Source of the DNA: Halorubrum amylolyticum
Lineage (GTDB): Archaea > Halobacteriota > Halobacteria > Halobacteriales > Haloferacaceae
Length of the DNA stretch: 64,000 bases
Assembly: GCF_004114995.1 (NCBI RefSeq)
Contig: NZ_SDJP01000001.1
Span: 186,001-250,000 of the forward strand
Direction: 5' to 3'
Shown: positions 9,057 to 17,410 of the stretch, piece after piece
How positions within the stretch are numbered: position 1 is the stretch's first letter
Layout: each line of letters starts with the position of its first letter
The notes under the pieces: generated by a model
What the model was told of the DNA's origin: nothing
Databases searched by the model: none
The model's input: the letters and a program-made list of their open reading frames with translations, nothing else
Program-made: the position numbers and the translations under genes

Positions 9057-11396
9057 ATGATCGCGGCGCTGGCGCGGGACGCGACACGGGAAGCCGAACG
9101 AGCGAACGAGCGGCGCGTCCTCGTGCTCGCCGGCGACCGCGACCGCGGATTCGACGCCGCCTACGACGCGATCGAGTCGATCGCTGGCGACGAGCAGACC
9201 GCCGACGAATCGGTTTCGATCGTCTCCACGCGCGAGGGGTTCCGGTTCGAGGAGCACCGCCCGCGGAGCGCCGATGAACTCCTCGGTCGCACCCGCGAAG
9301 TCGTCGTCCTCGACTGCCACGAGCAGTTCGTCCCGAACGCGCTCGGCCGGAGCGTCGGCGCGGTCGACGGCGGCGGCCTCCTCGTCCTCCTGACCCCCGA
9401 CCTCGACGCGTGGCCCGCGGTCCGTGACCGGTTCGACGACTCGCTCGCGGTCCCGCCGTACGAGGTCGACGACGTGACGGGCCGGTTCCGCGAGCGCCTC
9501 GTCGGGACGCTCCGGTCGCATCCGGGGATCGCGGTCGTTTCGCTCGGAGAAGACGGACCGGATGGCGACGCGATCGAGCGCGACGGGCTCACCGGCCGGC
9601 GGGACGGTGCGACCCCGGAATCAACCGACCGGGCACCCGCGGAGAACCCGACCGCCCCGCCGAACGCGACGTTCCCGGCCGCGGCCTACGAGGCGTGTCT
9701 CACGGGCGATCAGGTCCGGGCGGTACGGGCGTTCGAGTCGCTCGCGACGCCGGGGCACGCGGTCGTCGTCGAGGCGGACCGCGGGCGCGGGAAGTCGAGC
9801 GCGGCGGGGATCGCGGCGGGCGCGCTCGCGCTCGCGGGCGCCGACGTGCTCGTCACGGCGCCGGCGTTCCGCAACGCGGCGGAGGTGTTCGCGCGGGCGG
9901 GAGAGCTGATCGCGCGGGCGGGAGAGCTGATCGGGGGGAGCGAGCGCGACGACGGAAGCGAGGGTGACGGCGGCGCGACCGGGTCCGAGGACGACGCCCG
10001 CCGCCTCGACGCGCCGGGCGGCGGGCGGGTGCGCTACCTTCCGCCCGCCGAGGCCGCCGACCTCCCCGACGGCCCGGACGCGGTGATCGTCGACGAGGCG
10101 GCCGCGCTCCCGGTGCGGCTGCTCGAACGGTTCCTCGACGCGCCGGCGGTCGCGTTCTGCACGACGGTTCACGGCTACGAGGGGGCCGGTCGCGGGTTCT
10201 CGATCCGGTTCAAGGAGCGCCTGCGCGCGAGCCGCTTTTCGGTGCGGGACGTGCGGCTCGACGAGCCGATCCGGTACGCCCGGAATGACCCGGTCGAGGC
10301 GTGGGCGTCGCGGGCGCTCCTGTTCGACGCGCGCCCGGCGGTCGACGAGGCGGTCGCGGGGTCGGCAGTCGAGGACGCGACGTACCGGACTCTCGCGCCG
10401 GACGACCTGCTCGCGGACGAGGCCCTGCTCCGGGAGGCGTTCGGGCTGCTCGTCGCCGCGCACTACCGCACGGAGCCGAACGACCTCGCCCGGCTGCTCG
10501 ACGCGCCGAACCTCGCCGCGCGGGCGCTCGTCGCGGACGGGCGCGTCGTCGCGGTCGCGCTGCTCGCGCGGGAGGGCGGGCTCGACGCCGAGACCCGCCG
10601 GCGGATGTACGAGGGCGAGCGCGTCCGCGGCAACATGGTGCCGGACGTGCTCACGAGCCAGCTCCGCGACGAGACAGCCGCCGCGCCGCGGGGCCTGCGG
10701 ACGGTCCGCATTGCGACCCACCACGCGCTCAGAGGCGAGGGGTTCGGCTCCCGCCTGCTCGACGAGGTACACGGGGAGTTCGGGGGCGACATCGACTACT
10801 TCTCGGTCGGCTACGGCGCGACGCCGCGTCTGCTCCGGTTCTGGCGGCGCACGGGCTACGGGACGGTTCACCTCTCGACATCCCGTAACGACGCCTCCGG
10901 GGAGCGCTCCGCGATCATGGTGCGGCCGGCCGGCGAGGACGGACCGGGGAGGGACCTCCTCGACCGCCACGCCGTCGCCTTCCGGGACCGCGAGCGCGAC
11001 GGGCTCTCGGACGCGCACCGCGACGTCGACCCGGACGTGGTCCGCGGCGCGCTTCGCGCGTGTTCCGCCCCGGTCCCGGTCGATCTCACCGAGACCGAGT
11101 GGCGCTCAGTCGTCGGCGCGTCGGTCGGCCCGGGGATGTACGACACCGCGCCCGGCGCGTTCCGCGACCTCGCGCTCGCGACGCTGATCGGGGGGAGCGA
11201 ACTCGACGACCGGGAAGAGCGCCTGCTCGTCCGAAAGGTCCTCCAAGGCCGGCCGTGGGAGGAAGTCGCCGCCGCGCTCGGCTTCGTTTCGCCGAGCGCG
11301 TGTATGCGTGCGCTCGGCGACGCCTACGTTCCGATCGTGGAGCGGTACGGGACCGAGTTCGCGCTCGCGGAACGGGAGCGATTTATCAGCGATTGA
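9057..11396 (+). CDS. tmcA: tRNA(Met) cytidine acetyltransferase TmcA
   Basis: Makes N4-acetylcytidine in RNA using acetyl-CoA and ATP; in archaea the targets include tRNA and rRNA. The 779-residue protein shows an N-terminal DUF1726-like region, an ATPase module with Walker A GRGKSS (about residue 244) and Walker B VIVDEAAALPV, then a GNAT acetyltransferase domain with RIATHHALRGEGFGSRLL and a C-terminal tRNA-binding region ending near the stop. Between the Walker motifs sits a low-complexity acidic insert (about residues 290-320) preceded by a perfect 21-bp in-frame duplication. Start ATG at 9057 chosen; longer frame upstream overlaps UPF0179. Confidence 0.93.
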   Translation: MIAALARDATREAERANERRVLVLAGDRDRGFDAAYDAIESIAGDEQTADESVSIVSTREGFRFEEHRPRSADELLGRTREVVVLDCHEQFVPNALGRSVGAVDGGGLLVLLTPDLDAWPAVRDRFDDSLAVPPYEVDDVTGRFRERLVGTLRSHPGIAVVSLGEDGPDGDAIERDGLTGRRDGATPESTDRAPAENPTAPPNATFPAAAYEACLTGDQVRAVRAFESLATPGHAVVVEADRGRGKSSAAGIAAGALALAGADVLVTAPAFRNAAEVFARAGELIARAGELIGGSERDDGSEGDGGATGSEDDARRLDAPGGGRVRYLPPAEAADLPDGPDAVIVDEAAALPVRLLERFLDAPAVAFCTTVHGYEGAGRGFSIRFKERLRASRFSVRDVRLDEPIRYARNDPVEAWASRALLFDARPAVDEAVAGSAVEDATYRTLAPDDLLADEALLREAFGLLVAAHYRTEPNDLARLLDAPNLAARALVADGRVVAVALLAREGGLDAETRRRMYEGERVRGNMVPDVLTSQLRDETAAAPRGLRTVRIATHHALRGEGFGSRLLDEVHGEFGGDIDYFSVGYGATPRLLRFWRRTGYGTVHLSTSRNDASGERSAIMVRPAGEDGPGRDLLDRHAVAFRDRERDGLSDAHRDVDPDVVRGALRACSAPVPVDLTETEWRSVVGASVGPGMYDTAPGAFRDLALATLIGGSELDDREERLLVRKVLQGRPWEEVAAALGFVSPSACMRALGDAYVPIVERYGTEFALAERERFISD
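9891..9932 (+). repeat. Perfect 21-bp in-frame tandem duplication inside tmcA
   Basis: Two identical 21-bp units (9891-9911 and 9912-9932) encode the repeated residues ARAGELI. It keeps the frame and lies just before the acidic insert, so it probably lengthens a surface loop. Confidence 0.9.
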
Positions 11397-11417
11397 GGAA
11401 CGCCGCCGACGACGCCG

Positions 11418-11426
11418 TTTATAAAA
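11418..11426 (+). promoter_or_regulatory. TATA box in front of structured element copy A
   Basis: TTTATAAAA, close to the haloarchaeal TATA consensus. Its spacing predicts a transcription start near 11443, exactly where the conserved stem of element A begins. It is only 22 bases after the tmcA stop and no protein gene follows on this strand. Confidence 0.6.
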
Positions 11427-11432
11427 CGACCC

Positions 11433-11754
11433 GCGGTGGCGCGTGCCTGCGAGCGGCCGCCCTCGGCGGCCGCGAGTCAGCACGCGCGAGGGACGCCGCG
11501 AACGCCCGAAGGGCGTGAGCGGCGAGGCTGGGGAGGTGCGAGGTCCGGTTGTGGTGCGGTGCCGGGTGGGAGTCAAAGGGGCAGCCGCGAGGACGACGTA
11601 GGCGACGCAAGCACTGGAATGAGGGAGCGAACGGAGTGAGCGACCGAGTGAAGCGCGCAGCGAGCGTACGTCGTCCTCGCGGCTGGGGCTTTGGCGGTGG
11701 TCGCCGCAGCAACCACGTACAGCCGAGCGGCTGGGGCTTTGGCGGTGGTCGCCG
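11433..11754 (+). ncRNA. Candidate structured RNA / repetitive element, copy A
   Basis: Noncoding stretch sharing blocks with 51418-51570 and, reversed, 52831-53095. It folds locally into P1 (GCGCGTGC 11439-11446 with GCACGCGC 11480-11487), P2 (11453-11461 with 11465-11473, 9 bp, 3-base loop), P3 (CGCCGC 11494-11499 with GCGGCG 11519-11524, enclosing 11502-11507/11511-11516) and P4, a perfect 19-bp pairing of 11582-11600 with 11667-11685. The 3' tail CGGCTGGGGCTTTGGCGGTG occurs twice. Open frames here are shadows. Function unknown; the structure and TATA suggest a transcribed RNA. Confidence 0.55.
11680..11754 (+). repeat. 27-bp direct repeat forming the doubled tail of element A
   Basis: 11680-11706 and 11728-11754 are identical over 27 bases, 48 bases apart. 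The same tail appears once in copies B and C, so copy A has duplicated its 3' end. Confidence 0.85.
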
Positions 11755-11827
11755 TCGATCTGCGGTCAGTTATTTATAAGCGGGCGACTCGAACGACAGA
11801 GTCCGTCACCGCACCGACAACGACTAC

Positions 11828-12184
<357 letters not shown>

Positions 12185-12252
12185 TTAACCTCCGCGGCAG
12201 GCGGTCGGTGAGGTCGCGTCGCGGACCGCGCGGCGCCCCCGAGGACTCCCGA

Positions 12253-14025
12253 TCACGGATGCGCGTAGTACGCGAGCAGGTCCTCCTCGCCGGCCCGCCC
12301 GTCGGGCTCGTCGGTTGCCTCGAGATCGAACGCGTCGATCCGGACGAAGCCGACGCGCTCGAACTGGACGACGGTGTCGGGGTCAACCTCGGCGAGCGCG
12401 GGCTCGGCGATCCCCCGCACGTCGCCGGAGACGGTCCGGAGGAGGGTCGCGAGCCCCTCGTCGGCCGGCGCCCAGTGGACCACGTCCACGTCCCCCTCGC
12501 GGACCACGTCGATGTCGGCGTCGACGAAGGCCAGCTCGTCGCCCGCGTGCCGGACGCAGCCGTATCCCTTGAGCCAGACGCGCTCGCCCTCGCTCGGGAG
12601 GTCGGAGAATTCGACGACGACTCGCCCGGCGGGCACCTCGCGGTCGCCGCGGTCGGCGTGGTCGGGGTGGAGCGGCGGGTGGCCGGCCTCGGGCGCGGGC
12701 GCGTCGCCCTCGACGACCGGCAGCTCGACGGCGGGGTCGTCGTCGCGGTCGCGCACGAGGAAGTAGCGGTTCGCCTCGTCGTCGACCAGATCGCGGTTGT
12801 TCGCGTAGACGGAAGACATCGCCAGATCGACGTCGGAGGTGGACATCCCGAGTTCGGTCATCGAGTCGACGAGCGCTTGCCCCCGAATGCCGCGGCGGCG
12901 CATCGACCGGATCGTCGGGGCGCGCGGGTCGTCCCAGCCGGTCAGCTCGCCCGTTTCGATCAGCTCCTTGATCGTCGAGGTGGAGAGTTTCACGTCGTAC
13001 TCGTCGACCTGCACGTGGCCCCAGTGGAGCACCTCCGGGTACTCCCAGTCGAAGTAGTCGTAGACGAACCGCTGGCGCTTCGCGGAGTCCTGCAGGTCGA
13101 TGCCGCGGATGATGTGGGTGACGCCCGTGAGGTGGTCGTCGACGCCGGACTGGAAGTCGAGCATGGGCCAACAGCGGTAGTCGGCCGCCTCCTCGCGCGG
13201 GTGGGGAGTGTCGATCATCCGGAACGCGACCCAGTCGCGGAGCGCGGGGTTCTTGTGCTCGATGTCGGTCTTCACGCGAAGGACCATCTCGCCGGCGGAG
13301 TACTCGCCGTCGACCATCGCCGAGAACTCCTCGTGGACGATTTCGGCGTCCTTCTCGCGGTGCGGACACGCCTCGCCCGCGTTCTTCAGCTCCGAGAAAT
13401 CGTCGCCGGAACACGAGCAGGTGTAGGCGCCGCCGGCGTCGATCAGGTCGCGGGCGTGGTCGTAGTAGGTCTCCAACCGGTCGGAGGCCCGGAGCACGCG
13501 GTCGGGCTCGAACCCGAGGTACTCGATGTCCTCGAGGATGGCGTCGTACGCGTCCAGATCCGGGCGCTTGGTCTCCGGATCGGTATCGTCGAACCGGCAG
13601 ATGAACTCCCCGTCGTAGCGCTCCTTGTACGTCCCGATCACCGCGGGCATCCGGGCGTGGCCGACGTGCCACGGCCCGTTGGGGTTCGGCGCGGCGCGCA
13701 TCACGACCTCTCCCGCCTCGGCGTTCGGGAGGTCGGGGAGGACGTGTTCGTCCGCCTCGTCCTCGGCCTCCAACTCCGCGAGCTTGTCGGGCGCGAGCTC
13801 GCCGAGCCGCTCCCGGCGCTCGGCCTCGTCCATGCCGGCGACCCGGTTCACTACCGGCGCGACGACGCTCGGGATATCGTCGCCGTGCGGTCTAAAGTCG
13901 GGGTTCTCGCCCATGAGCGGCCCCATGATGGCGCCCACGTCCGGGTCGTTGCCGTGTTTGAGCGCGTTGAACAGCGCGGCGGCCTCGCCCGCCGCCTCGA
14001 CGCGCCCGCGGAGTTCGTCGTCCAT
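12253..14025 (-). CDS. gltX: Glutamyl-tRNA synthetase (archaeal, GlxRS type)
   Basis: Charges tRNA-Glu (and in archaea usually tRNA-Gln, corrected later by GatDE). 590 residues; class I signature HVGHAR in PNGPWHVGHARMP at about residue 110, and a KLSTS form of the KMSKS loop in VKLSTSTIKEL. The N-terminal roughly 90 residues are the archaeal/eukaryotic extension and the C-terminal half is the beta-barrel anticodon domain typical of archaeal GluRS. Start MDDELRGRVEAAG at 14025 is preferred over an upstream ATG 9 codons earlier. Confidence 0.94.
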   Translation of the reverse strand: MDDELRGRVEAAGEAAALFNALKHGNDPDVGAIMGPLMGENPDFRPHGDDIPSVVAPVVNRVAGMDEAERRERLGELAPDKLAELEAEDEADEHVLPDLPNAEAGEVVMRAAPNPNGPWHVGHARMPAVIGTYKERYDGEFICRFDDTDPETKRPDLDAYDAILEDIEYLGFEPDRVLRASDRLETYYDHARDLIDAGGAYTCSCSGDDFSELKNAGEACPHREKDAEIVHEEFSAMVDGEYSAGEMVLRVKTDIEHKNPALRDWVAFRMIDTPHPREEAADYRCWPMLDFQSGVDDHLTGVTHIIRGIDLQDSAKRQRFVYDYFDWEYPEVLHWGHVQVDEYDVKLSTSTIKELIETGELTGWDDPRAPTIRSMRRRGIRGQALVDSMTELGMSTSDVDLAMSSVYANNRDLVDDEANRYFLVRDRDDDPAVELPVVEGDAPAPEAGHPPLHPDHADRGDREVPAGRVVVEFSDLPSEGERVWLKGYGCVRHAGDELAFVDADIDVVREGDVDVVHWAPADEGLATLLRTVSGDVRGIAEPALAEVDPDTVVQFERVGFVRIDAFDLEATDEPDGRAGEEDLLAYYAHP

Positions 14026-14386
14026 GCACGCCGCTTGTCGGGGTCGGCTCAAAAACGCCGCGGAACGGCGGTGAAGGAGGCGACTCGCGCAAGGCGGGAC
14101 CGCAACCGCGGGGCCGCGGGCAGGGGTGTTGGAGACGTGAGGGCGGACCGGGTTAAATCATCGAGACCGTTCACGCTGGTAACGGGATCATACCGGCGTG
14201 AACGGTCGAGACGCTTATCAGGCCGCGACGACGTAGGTGTGAGATCGGTTCGCAAATCCGGACGGACGGAGCGGCGCCCGCCCGGCTCCGCCGGGTTGAT
14301 GTCGGGGCGAGCCGTGGGTCGCCCATGAACACGGGAGCGATCGGAGCCCGAGGGCGGACCGCGGAGGGGTCGGCGTGGTAGAGCCC
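14026..14386. other. Divergent intergenic region with a long hairpin
   Basis: 361 bases between the divergent gltX and a small membrane gene. Apart from the 17-bp inverted repeat at 14165-14207 and a TTAAAT box just before it (14152-14158 region), no gene or RNA could be identified. Frames crossing it lack coding bias. Confidence 0.5.
14165..14207. repeat. 17-bp inverted repeat (hairpin) upstream of gltX
   Basis: Arms 14165-14181 (GACCGTTCACGCTGGTA) and 14191-14207 pair over 17 bases with one G/T position and a 9-base loop. Too symmetrical for chance at this GC. It could be an operator, an RNA stem in a leader, or a mobile-element remnant. Confidence 0.85.
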
Positions 14387-14614
14387 ATGTCGGAGGCGGA
14401 GCGCGACGCCGGGAACCGGCAGATAAAGGCCGTCATCCTCCTCGTCGTGGCGGTGACGCCGCCGCTCATCGCGCTCCAGCTCGACCCCTCGCTCGCCGAG
14501 CTGCTCGCGGCGCTCGCCGGCGGGACCGCGCTGGGGCTGGTCGTCGTGTGGTACCTCGGGCGGTTGGGAAAGGAGTTCACCGGGGGATCGCGCCGGACGG
14601 GACGGCGGCGCTGA
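14387..14614 (+). CDS. Small membrane protein
   Basis: 75 residues starting MSEAERDAGNRQIKAV. Two hydrophobic segments (VILLVVAVTPPLIAL, and LLAALAGGTALGLVVVWYL) and a basic C-tail ending in arginines. An upstream GTG at 14375 would add four residues. No family recognised; similar short two-helix proteins are common in haloarchaea. The stop codon lies in a GGCGGCGCTGA tandem repeat. Confidence 0.6.
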   Translation: MSEAERDAGNRQIKAVILLVVAVTPPLIALQLDPSLAELLAALAGGTALGLVVVWYLGRLGKEFTGGSRRTGRRR

Positions 14615-14653
14615 GGCGGCGCAGCGAGGCGGCGCTGAGGCGGCGCTGAGGCG
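14602..14653 (+). repeat. Short tandem GC repeat (GAGGCGGCGCT units)
   Basis: About four imperfect units of 10-11 bases of the type GGCGGCGCTGA between the small membrane gene and surE; the first unit contains the membrane gene's stop. Probably slippage-derived. Confidence 0.7.
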
Positions 14654-14668
14654 GGAGACGCCTGTCCG

Positions 14669-15586
14669 TCAGTCCTGCTCGATCCGGGAGGTCGCCGATT
14701 CAGTCGTCGCCGGACCTTCGACGGCCTCGCCCGCGCGGTCGCCCGCGATCGACCGCGACGACGACAGCGGCGAGATGCTCACCTCGCCCTCGACGGCCGC
14801 GAGCCGGTCGGAGCCGGGGTCGTCAGGGACATCGCCGCGGAGGAACTCCCGCCAGAAGCGGTCGCGGAGCTCCATCCCCATCTCGCCGCGCCGCTCGCCG
14901 AACTCCCAGCCGTCGGGGACGTTCTCGTCCTCCGGGCCCTCCTCGCCCGGCCGGAACTCGATCACGTCGAAGCCGCGCGCGGGCTCGGTCAGCCGGTAGG
15001 TCGGGTCTTCGGCCGCCTCGTCGTCGGCCGCGGGGACGTTGACGTTCAGCACGTCGGCGCCGAACGGGAGGGCGAACTCGGTCTCTCCGTCTCCATCACC
15101 GCCACCCCCTGCCTCGGCGCGGTCGAGCAGGTCGACGACGACCTCGCCGGCGACCGCGAAGTCGCCGCTGTCGAGGGTCGGCGGGACGGGAAGGTTACCC
15201 CGGTCGTACAGCGACACCGCGATCGCCGGCGTACCGAGGAACGACGCCTCCATCGCGGCGCCGACCGTGCCGGACTGTCCGAGGATGTGCGCGCCGATGT
15301 TCGGGCCGTGGTTACAGCCGGAGACGACCACGTCGGGGTCGAGCCCGAGCGCCACGTCCGCGACGGCGACGCAGTCGGCGGGGGTCCCCTCGACCGCGTA
15401 GCCGAGGTCGGTCTCGGCGTACTCCACCGTCGTGTTCCACCACGAGCGCGCGCCGCCGACGCCGGACTGGTTGCTCTCGGGCGCGACGACCGTCACCTCG
15501 TAGTCGTGCGAGAGCGCGTCGAACAGCGCCCGGAGGCCGACGGCGTCGATGCCGTCGTCGTTGGTGAGGAGGATCTCCGTCGTCAT
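14669..15586 (-). CDS. surE: 5'-nucleotidase SurE
   Basis: Metal-dependent phosphatase acting on nucleoside 5'-monophosphates and related phosphates. 305 residues; the metal-binding start LLTNDDGIDAVGL (D10, D11), the serine loop in PESNQSGVGGA and the GCNHGPNIG motif are intact. The last 30 or so residues (after the conserved GEVSISPL) form a low-complexity tail. The ATG at 15586 (MTTEILLTNDDG) is favoured over one three codons earlier. Same strand as carA upstream, separated by 200 G-rich bases. Confidence 0.93.
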   Translation of the reverse strand: MTTEILLTNDDGIDAVGLRALFDALSHDYEVTVVAPESNQSGVGGARSWWNTTVEYAETDLGYAVEGTPADCVAVADVALGLDPDVVVSGCNHGPNIGAHILGQSGTVGAAMEASFLGTPAIAVSLYDRGNLPVPPTLDSGDFAVAGEVVVDLLDRAEAGGGGDGDGETEFALPFGADVLNVNVPAADDEAAEDPTYRLTEPARGFDVIEFRPGEEGPEDENVPDGWEFGERRGEMGMELRDRFWREFLRGDVPDDPGSDRLAAVEGEVSISPLSSSRSIAGDRAGEAVEGPATTESATSRIEQD

Positions 15587-15786
15587 GCCCGTCACTGCGA
15601 GGGGACGGGGGAAAACGTCGCCGGTCGCGGGCGGACGGGGTCCGACGGACGAACGTGAAACCGTGTGGGATGAAAGAGCGTGAGAAGGACCGCGGGCGTC
15701 GGCTGGGTGGTACTCGGGTGGTCAGCGGGAGGGTGCGGTGAGCGGTGAGCTGGGAAGAGCGGGGTGGGTAGCGTGTGGAGACCGGG

Positions 15787-16848
15787 TCAGTCGGCCGCGA
15801 CGGGCGGCGCCGATCGTGCCAGCTCCAACACCTCGTCGAAGAAGCCGAGCGAGTCGTGCGGACCGGGGTTCGCCTCTGGGTGGTACTGGCGGGTGATGAC
15901 GTCGAGCTCCTCGCTGTCGAGGCCCTCGACGGTGTCGTCGTTGACGTTCACCTGCGTCACCTCCAGCGGACCGGTGTCATCGACCGTGTAGCCGTGGTTC
16001 TGCGTCGTCATCACGACCCTGTCGCTGCGGAGGTCCTTGACCGGCTGGTTGACGCCGCGGTGGCCGAACGCCATCTTCTCGGTCGAGCCGCCGAGCGCGC
16101 TCGTGATCACCTGCTGGCCGAGACAGATGCCGGCCATCGGCAGGTCGCCGGCGACGGCGTCGACGACCTCCTGCGCGGCGACGAAGTTCTCCGGGTCGCC
16201 CGGGCCGTTCGAGACGAAGAGCACGTCCGGGTCCACGTCGGCCACGTCCTCGGAGGTCGCGTCGTACGGGAGGACGTGCACGTCCGCGCCGCGCTCGGTG
16301 AGCGAGGAGATGATCGAACCCTTCGCGCCGCAGTCGAGCAGGGCCACGTCGGCGACGCCGTCGCCCTCGTGGACGGTCGGCTCCGACACGGACACCTGCG
16401 CGCCGATGTCGACGTGGTCGCTCATCGGCTTGCACGCCTCCATCTCCGCGACCGCGTCCTCGGGGGTCGCGTCCGGGCCGGCGGCGATCCCGCAGGCCAT
16501 CGCGCCCTCCTCGCGGACGGTGGTGACGATCTCGCGGGTGTCGACGTGGTCGACGGCGGGCACGTCCTCGTCGGCGAGCCACTCGGCGACATCGTCGGTC
16601 AGCTCGCGGGCGATCGCCGCGCGGGGCTGGACCGAGCCGGACTCGAATCGCTCGGATCGGACGCCGTAGTTCCCGATCAAGGGGTACGAGAAGGTGAGGA
16701 TCTGTTCGGCGTAGGAGGGGTCGGTGAGCGACTCCTCGTAGCCGGTGTACGCGGTCGTGAACACCAGTTCGCCACGGGTGCGCCCCGGCGCACGAGCGCG
16801 CGCTTCGAGCACGCGTCCGTCGGCCAGCGCGATGTAGGCGTCCGACAT
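15787..16848 (-). CDS. carA: Carbamoyl-phosphate synthase small (glutamine amidotransferase) subunit
   Basis: Hydrolyses glutamine and passes ammonia to CarB for carbamoyl phosphate used in pyrimidine and arginine synthesis. 353 residues: N-terminal CarA domain (TGYEESLTDPSY), then class I amidotransferase with nucleophile cysteine in AGICLGQQV and the His-Glu pair in YHPEANPGP. CarB is not in the window. A TTTATTA box 25-31 bases upstream predicts a leaderless start at 16848. The divergent Lrp-family gene and palindromes between suggest amino-acid-responsive control. Confidence 0.94.
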   Translation of the reverse strand: MSDAYIALADGRVLEARARAPGRTRGELVFTTAYTGYEESLTDPSYAEQILTFSYPLIGNYGVRSERFESGSVQPRAAIARELTDDVAEWLADEDVPAVDHVDTREIVTTVREEGAMACGIAAGPDATPEDAVAEMEACKPMSDHVDIGAQVSVSEPTVHEGDGVADVALLDCGAKGSIISSLTERGADVHVLPYDATSEDVADVDPDVLFVSNGPGDPENFVAAQEVVDAVAGDLPMAGICLGQQVITSALGGSTEKMAFGHRGVNQPVKDLRSDRVVMTTQNHGYTVDDTGPLEVTQVNVNDDTVEGLDSEELDVITRQYHPEANPGPHDSLGFFDEVLELARSAPPVAAD

Positions 16849-16861
16849 TACGAGATACGTA
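16849..16861. promoter_or_regulatory. Imperfect palindrome abutting the carA start
   Basis: TACG-N5-CGTA immediately upstream of the carA ATG, sharing the TACG half-site with the better palindrome at 16899-16913. Possible second regulator site; it would overlap the predicted transcription start. Confidence 0.4.
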
Positions 16862-16872
16862 CGCGTAGAGGG

Positions 16873-16879
16873 TAATAAA
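16873..16879 (-). promoter_or_regulatory. TATA box of carA
   Basis: TTTATTA on the minus strand, 25-31 bases before the carA ATG. Confidence 0.6.
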
Positions 16880-16898
16880 TGCGTCGTTCGTAGCTTCA

Positions 16899-16913
16899 TT
16901 ACGATATTCGTAA
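16899..16913. promoter_or_regulatory. Perfect palindrome between carA and the Lrp-type regulator
   Basis: TTACGATATTCGTAA, a 15-base perfect palindrome 32-46 bases upstream of the regulator ATG and about 51 upstream of carA. Its position over the regulator's BRE/TATA area fits an operator for autoregulation and carA control. Confidence 0.6.
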
Positions 16914-16944
16914 CGAGTAAGTCGACGGGCCGAGACGAACGGGT

Positions 16945-17358
16945 ATGGACGACCTCGACCGACGAATCCTCTCGATCCTGCGCCGGGACGCGCGGACCCC
17001 GTACACGGAGATCGCGGACCGCGTCGGCACCTCTGAGGGGACGGTGCGGAACCGCGTCGACCGCATGACCGAGGACGGGATCATCGAGCGGTTCACCGTC
17101 ACGACACGCACGGGCAACGTGAAGGCGATGATCGAGATCTCGGTGGAGATGAACGTCGACACGGCCGCCGTCGGCGAGCGCATGGTCGACTGGGAAGAGG
17201 TCGACTTCGTCTGGCAGGTCTCCGGCGAGGACGACATCGTGCTCGTCGTCGACGCCGTCGACACGCGCGCGGTCAACGAGCTCATCTCCCAAGCGAGGGA
17301 GATGGACGAGGTCAAGTCGACGAAGACCCGGCTCATCCTCGACGAGCGGTTAGGGTGA
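16945..17358 (+). CDS. Lrp/AsnC family transcriptional regulator
   Basis: 137-residue regulator. Residues 1-60 are the winged/helix-turn-helix DNA-binding domain (DLDRRILSILRRDART, then GTSEGTVRNRVDRM as recognition helix), followed by a RAM/AsnC ligand domain (AMIEISVEM ... VDFVWQVSGEDDIVLVV). Lrp proteins sense amino acids and form octamers. It is divergent from carA, which makes carA a likely target. Short intergenic palindromes support autoregulation. The effector cannot be inferred. Confidence 0.9.
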   Translation: MDDLDRRILSILRRDARTPYTEIADRVGTSEGTVRNRVDRMTEDGIIERFTVTTRTGNVKAMIEISVEMNVDTAAVGERMVDWEEVDFVWQVSGEDDIVLVVDAVDTRAVNELISQAREMDEVKSTKTRLILDERLG

Positions 17359-17410
17359 CCTCGGCGGCGAACCTGATTACCAAAAATCCGGCTCGAACCG
17401 AGAGAGCCGC

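Noticed and set aside
11436-11779. Small proteins encoded in structured element A
   Set aside because: Frames are Arg/Gly-rich, differ between copies, and changes between copies preserve base pairing, not codons.
12208-14328. 706-residue + strand frame opposite gltX
   Set aside because: Antisense to GluRS, whose HIGH and KMSKS motifs are on the minus strand.
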